Shown: one piece after another, positions 60,781 to 64,000 of the stretch
How the letters are laid out: each line of letters starts with the position of its first letter
How positions within the stretch are numbered: position 1 is the first letter of the stretch
DNA from: UBA5704 sp036264355
GTDB taxonomy: Bacteria; Acidobacteriota; Thermoanaerobaculia; Multivoradales; UBA5704
Length of the DNA: 64,000 nucleotides
Direction of reading: 5' to 3'
Assembly: GCA_036264355.1 (NCBI GenBank)
Contig: DATARD010000245.1
Coordinates: 1-64,000, forward strand
Program-made: the position numbers and the translations under genes
The notes under the pieces: generated by a model
What the model was told of the DNA's origin: nothing
Seen by the model: the letters and a program-made list of their open reading frames with translations, nothing else
Databases searched by the model: none

Positions 60781-61890
60781 CTAGCAGAACCCCAGCCACG
60801 CCGCCGCCTTGGGGACCTGGGTCTGCATCAGCTTGAGCGCGCCGGGGATCACCACCAGGAGCTGCACGCCGTCGAACAGCGCATGCGCCGCGATGGCCGG
60901 CCAGATGGTCTGGCGCCAGCGCACCAGGTAGGCGTAGATCAGCGACAGGAGGGTGATGCCGATCAGCATGAACGGCTGGCCATACGAAAAATGCGCCAGC
61001 ACGAAGAGCGAGGAGGACAGCACGATCCCCACCCGCGGTTGCAGGAAGCCGCGGAAGAACCCCTCCTCGACGACCCCCGCCGACAGGCTGATGGACAGGC
61101 GGACCAGGATCGGCAGCGCGGCGATCCACGACACCATCGCCGGCGGCGCCTTGGGAATGGCCTTGTCGCCGCCCAGCGCGTAGAGCACGCCGCCGATCGC
61201 CATCATCCCGCTCAGCACGACCACCCAGGCAGCGATCCCGAGGAGCACGCCGAGACCGATCTCCCGCGGCACGTTGGGCGCCACGAGGCCGAGCTGCTCG
61301 GCAAACCGGCGGCCCAGGGAAACCGGCGGCAGAGACGGCGGCGGCTCCGGAGCCGCCGCCAGCGGTGCCTGGGCCGACACCGTGCCCGGCGGCGCATAGG
61401 GAAACACCGCGTCCGCCGCGCCCTGCTCCATCGCGATGCGCGGCGAATCGACCACCGGCTCACCCGCCACGCCCTCGACCTCCCCCTCGATCACCCGCTC
61501 GGACGGCTCCGGATTCGGTACCGGCAGCGGCAGCACCGCCACCGGCCGCCGCGCCGGCACGCCGGCAAACCCGAGAAAGAACCAGGCGAGGACCGCCCCG
61601 GTCATCAGGGCATGGAGCAGGAAGAGTTGCGGCGTGGGAACGGCGGCGAAGTCGGGAACCGGAGCCACCTTCCCGATCCCGCCGAGCGGCAGGGTGACGC
61701 CGATCCACAGCACGACAGCGATGCAGGCGGTGGCGAGGGAGCGCCGCCAGGGCACCACAAACCCCGGAGGCGACAGCCCCTTGCGGGCGCTCTGCCGGTC
61801 CAGGACCACGGCCACCAGGAAGGCCAGACCCGCCGGGACAATGACCCGCAGAGCGTCAGCCACCTGCATCGAGAGCGCCGAGAGCCTCAT
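60781..61890 (-). CDS. CPBP family intramembrane metalloprotease with long linker
   Basis: 369 residues. Three N-terminal membrane helices are followed by a soluble Pro/Ala/Glu-rich linker (about residues 115-210) and then the CPBP domain with GVVEEGFFRGFLQP, LFVLAHFSYG and AAHALFDGVQ, giving the Glu pair and His residues. It precedes the rsbW-like gene by 25 bases. It differs from the shorter CPBP protein at 116-895 by its N-terminal extension. Confidence 0.88.
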   Translation of the reverse strand: MRLSALSMQVADALRVIVPAGLAFLVAVVLDRQSARKGLSPPGFVVPWRRSLATACIAVVLWIGVTLPLGGIGKVAPVPDFAAVPTPQLFLLHALMTGAVLAWFFLGFAGVPARRPVAVLPLPVPNPEPSERVIEGEVEGVAGEPVVDSPRIAMEQGAADAVFPYAPPGTVSAQAPLAAAPEPPPSLPPVSLGRRFAEQLGLVAPNVPREIGLGVLLGIAAWVVVLSGMMAIGGVLYALGGDKAIPKAPPAMVSWIAALPILVRLSISLSAGVVEEGFFRGFLQPRVGIVLSSSLFVLAHFSYGQPFMLIGITLLSLIYAYLVRWRQTIWPAIAAHALFDGVQLLVVIPGALKLMQTQVPKAAAWLGFC

Positions 61891-61990
61891 CGCGGCGATG
61901 ATATCCGATTCTCCCCGGAACGCCCGGCGGGGGAACCAAAATCCGCCGGCCTCCCTCTAAGCGTTGAAGGGGAGCGCTCCCGAGCACATC

Positions 61991-62021
61991 TTCCGCCCCG
62001 GCCCCGGGGGGTCGGGCGGAA
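61991..62021 (+). promoter_or_regulatory. Leader hairpin upstream of the ExbB/TolQ-like gene
   Basis: TTCCGCCC (61991-61998) pairs with GGGCGGAA (62014-62021) around a GC-rich loop. A second palindrome, GGGAGCGCTCCC, lies just before it near 61972. Both lie in the presumed leader, 33 bases before the ATG. No T-run follows, so it looks like an mRNA structure more than a terminator. Confidence 0.35.
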
Positions 62022-62053
62022 TCGATCCAACGTCCGATTTGGGGAGGTGCAGC

Positions 62054-62746
62054 ATGCTCTTCGCAATCACGTCCATCGATCTTAAAGCCTTGGGGATGGA
62101 AGGGCTCGGCGTCACCAGCATCGTGGTTCTCTGCGCGCTCGCGATGCTGTCGGTCTGGTCCCTCGGAGTCTCCGCCGAGCGCCTGATCGCACTGCACCGG
62201 GCGCGGCGGCAGTCGCTCGAATTCGCCCGCACCCTGGCGACCAGCCGCGAGGCGGACTGGATGCGCGACGCCCTGGAAGCCGCGGGCCGTTTTCCGCACA
62301 GCCACCTGGCGCGCGTCGTGGCCGCCGGCCTCTCGACCTTCCAGCGCAAGAAGTCCAAAGGCGTGCTGACCAACTCCGAGGTGCTGGAAGCGGCGGAGCG
62401 GGCGCTCGAACGCTCGTCCCTCCTCACCAGCGCCGACCTGCGGCGCGGCATCGGCAGCCTGGCGACGATCGCCACCACCGCTCCGTTCATCGGCCTCTTC
62501 GGCACCGTGGTCGGCATCATGCACGCCTTCCAGAGCATCGGCAAAGCCGGAGCCGGCGGCTTCACCACCGTCTCGCAGGGCATCGCCGAAGCGCTGGCGA
62601 CCACCGCCTTCGGCCTCATCGTCGCCATCCCCGCCGCCTGGATGTTCAACTATCTGACCCAGCGCATCGAACGCCTCCAGGTCGAGATGGCGAACTCCTC
62701 CTCGGAGCTGATGGACTTCTTTTTGGATCTTCCCCCCGAGCAGTGA
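62054..62746 (+). CDS. MotA/TolQ/ExbB proton-channel family protein
   Basis: 230 residues from the ATG at 62054, which has GGGGAGG at the right distance. Three membrane helices: near residues 18-40, 130-155 (IATTAPFIGLFGTVVGIMHA) and 175-195 (ALATTAFGLIVAIPAAWMF). The signature GLFGTVVGIM and the Thr/Pro residues of the proton path are present. Family members energise outer-membrane transport or Tol-Pal constriction. The usual ExbD/TolR partner does not follow; a sigma factor does. Confidence 0.9.
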   Translation: MLFAITSIDLKALGMEGLGVTSIVVLCALAMLSVWSLGVSAERLIALHRARRQSLEFARTLATSREADWMRDALEAAGRFPHSHLARVVAAGLSTFQRKKSKGVLTNSEVLEAAERALERSSLLTSADLRRGIGSLATIATTAPFIGLFGTVVGIMHAFQSIGKAGAGGFTTVSQGIAEALATTAFGLIVAIPAAWMFNYLTQRIERLQVEMANSSSELMDFFLDLPPEQ

Positions 62747-62780
62747 AACGTTCCATGGGATTCCAGCACACGATAGTGAA

Positions 62781-63356
62781 GTGAGCGAAGAAACGATCAC
62801 CCAGCTCCTCACGAAATGGAGCTCAGGAGACGAAGAGGCCGCCGAGCGAGTCCTCCCCCTGATCTATGAAGAGCTGCGCCGCATCGCCTCCCGCCAGCTC
62901 CGCCGGGAGAGAGAGGCTCACACGCTCCAGGCGACGGCCATCGTGCACGAGGCCTACATGCGTCTCGTCGGGCAGGCCGGCCTGGAGTGGCCGAGCCGCT
63001 CCCACTTCTTCGCCTTCTCGGCGCACCTGATCCGGCGTATCCTGGTCGACCACGCCCGCCGCCGCAACCGGGCCAAGCGGGGAGGCCTGTCCGAGAAGAT
63101 CACCCTCCTTGAGATGGCCGATCCGGCCGTGGAGAAGAGCCCTGACCTGGAGGCCCTGGACGAGGCGCTCGCAGGGCTCGAAAAAGTCGACCCGCGCAAG
63201 GCGACCATCGTGGAGCTGAAGTTCTTTGGCGGGCTCACCCTCGACGAGATCGCCGGGCAGCTTGGGGTCTCGGTCGAGACCGTGAGCCGCGAATGGCGGC
63301 GCGCCAGGGCCTGGCTCTACAGCAGGTTGCAGACAAATCCGATGAACGGCGCATGA
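62781..63356 (+). CDS. ECF-type RNA polymerase sigma factor
   Basis: 191 residues with a GTG start. Sigma region 2 includes HTLQATAIVHEAYMRLVGQ and FFAFSAHLIRRILVDHARRR; region 4 includes TIVELKFFGGLTLDEIAGQL, then VETVSREWRRARAWL. The pattern is that of the large ECF group found beside Ser/Thr kinases in Acidobacteriota and Planctomycetes. The kinase gene starts 17 bases downstream, so the pair is likely one signalling unit. Confidence 0.93.
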   Translation: MSEETITQLLTKWSSGDEEAAERVLPLIYEELRRIASRQLRREREAHTLQATAIVHEAYMRLVGQAGLEWPSRSHFFAFSAHLIRRILVDHARRRNRAKRGGLSEKITLLEMADPAVEKSPDLEALDEALAGLEKVDPRKATIVELKFFGGLTLDEIAGQLGVSVETVSREWRRARAWLYSRLQTNPMNGA

Positions 63357-63373
63357 TCCATCAAGGAGGAGCG

Positions 63374-64000
63374 ATGGACCCCGAGCGATGGCGCGACGTG
63401 GACCGCCTTTTCGAAGAGGCCCTGGACAGACCGCCGGCGGAGCGGCCGGCGTTCCTTGCCGTCGCGTGCGCCGGGGACACCGCTCTCCGGCGGCAGGTGG
63501 AGCGACTGCTCGCGGCCGACCAGGACGGGTCGCGCTTCCTGGCCGACATGCCGGGCGAGCTGCTGGAGCTCGCGCTCGACGATCGGGAGGAGGGAGGCAG
63601 ACTCGGCCCCTACCGGCTGGTGCGGAAGATCGGCAGCGGCGGCATGGGCACCGTCTATCTCGCCCGCCGGGAGGACGAGCACTATCAGCGCGACGTCGCC
63701 ATCAAGGTGCTCCGCTCCGGCCTGGCGAGCACCGAGTCCTACCACCGGTTCATCGCCGAGCGGCAGATCCTGGCCCGCCTCGAGCATCCCAACATCGCCC
63801 GTCTGTACGACGGCGGCAGCACGGAAGACGGCCGCCCCTATCTGATCATGGAGCTGATCGACGGGCTCCCGGTCGATCAATACTGCGACCGGCACCGCTT
63901 GACCGTCGACCAGCGGCTCGCCCTCTTCCAGAAGATCTGCGCCGCCGTCCAGCACGCCCATCAGAACCTGCTGGTCCATCGCGACCTCAAGCCGGCGAAC
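63374..64000 (+). CDS. Serine/threonine protein kinase (cut by window end)
   Basis: 209 codons are visible from an ATG with AAGGAGG upstream. An N-terminal helical region (residues 1-75, WRDVDRLFEEALDRPPAERP, then RRQVERLLAADQ) is typical of acidobacterial kinases that follow ECF factors. The kinase domain has the P-loop IGSGGMGTVYLA, Lys in DVAIKVL and the catalytic loop HRDLKPAN at the very end of the window. The rest, possibly with TPR or WD40 repeats and a membrane segment, is not seen. Confidence 0.93.
   Translation, partial: MDPERWRDVDRLFEEALDRPPAERPAFLAVACAGDTALRRQVERLLAADQDGSRFLADMPGELLELALDDREEGGRLGPYRLVRKIGSGGMGTVYLARREDEHYQRDVAIKVLRSGLASTESYHRFIAERQILARLEHPNIARLYDGGSTEDGRPYLIMELIDGLPVDQYCDRHRLTVDQRLALFQKICAAVQHAHQNLLVHRDLKPAN

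Overview
This is a high-GC, gene-dense bacterial chromosome segment. No rRNA or tRNA gene is visible, so the taxonomy is inferred. A Gram-negative envelope is suggested by an ExbB/TolQ-like proton channel, lipoproteins, EnvC and a YbbAP-TesA locus. The ECF sigma factor followed by an N-terminally extended Ser/Thr kinase, two DUF4388 proteins, a DUF1844 protein and tandem sulfatases together fit Acidobacteriota best, perhaps a Thermoanaerobaculia-like lineage.

Left part (1-28.3 kb). A CPBP protease and a DUF4143 ATPase come first, then a small helical protein with a strong terminator and a 119-bp tandem array. A SpoIID/SPOR lipoprotein and a DnaC/IstB-type ATPase follow. Next is a heat-shock operon (dnaK-hsp20-hspR) with a promoter overlapped by an inverted repeat. 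A DUF1844-TPR-DUF4388 operon faces mazG. A RES/Xre-type toxin-antitoxin pair is followed by tesA, divergent from ybbA-ybbP. A tightly overlapping reverse-strand run holds a prolyl oligopeptidase, an EnvC-type murein hydrolase activator, an S41 protease homologue lacking its catalytic Ser and Lys, a divergent polysaccharide deacetylase and a GT-C membrane glycosyltransferase.

Middle (28.3-43.8 kb). This is a more accessory-looking region: a Cys-rich secreted protein, a low-complexity tract bounded by an inverted pair of REP-like hairpins, an orphan antitoxin-like gene, two paralogous sulfatases, a glycine-zipper protein, a secreted subtilase, a BNR-repeat/MoaD-ThiS pair and a Uma2 nuclease. 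A BMP-type nucleoside ABC transporter is split, with its binding protein at 34.2 kb and its ATPase and two permeases at 39.4-42.8 kb. Directly after the last permease lies a CopG/MazF-like toxin-antitoxin pair between two 250-bp direct repeats; the second copy is a severed 3' end of the permease gene.

The most notable unit (43.8-48.2 kb) is a three-gene, visibly lower-GC operon with its own promoter. It encodes a calcineurin-like metallophosphoesterase, a CHAT caspase-like protease with an apparent His/Cys dyad, and a STAND P-loop NTPase that ends in predicted membrane helices. The parts match the logic of an NTP-dependent conflict or antiphage system (sensor-switch NTPase, protease, hydrolase). 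Its function is inferred, not shown.

Right part (48.7-64 kb). Housekeeping and signalling genes return: an S9 peptidase, a PBP4-type carboxypeptidase, an RsbU-type phosphatase, a left-handed beta-helix protein, a 3-methyladenine DNA glycosylase, a DUF4388 protein, dcd, a glpX that needs a one-base frameshift correction, glutaryl-CoA dehydrogenase, a polyprenyl synthase, STAS and RsbW-like proteins, a CPBP protease, an ExbB/TolQ-like channel, an ECF sigma factor and a Ser/Thr kinase cut by the window end.
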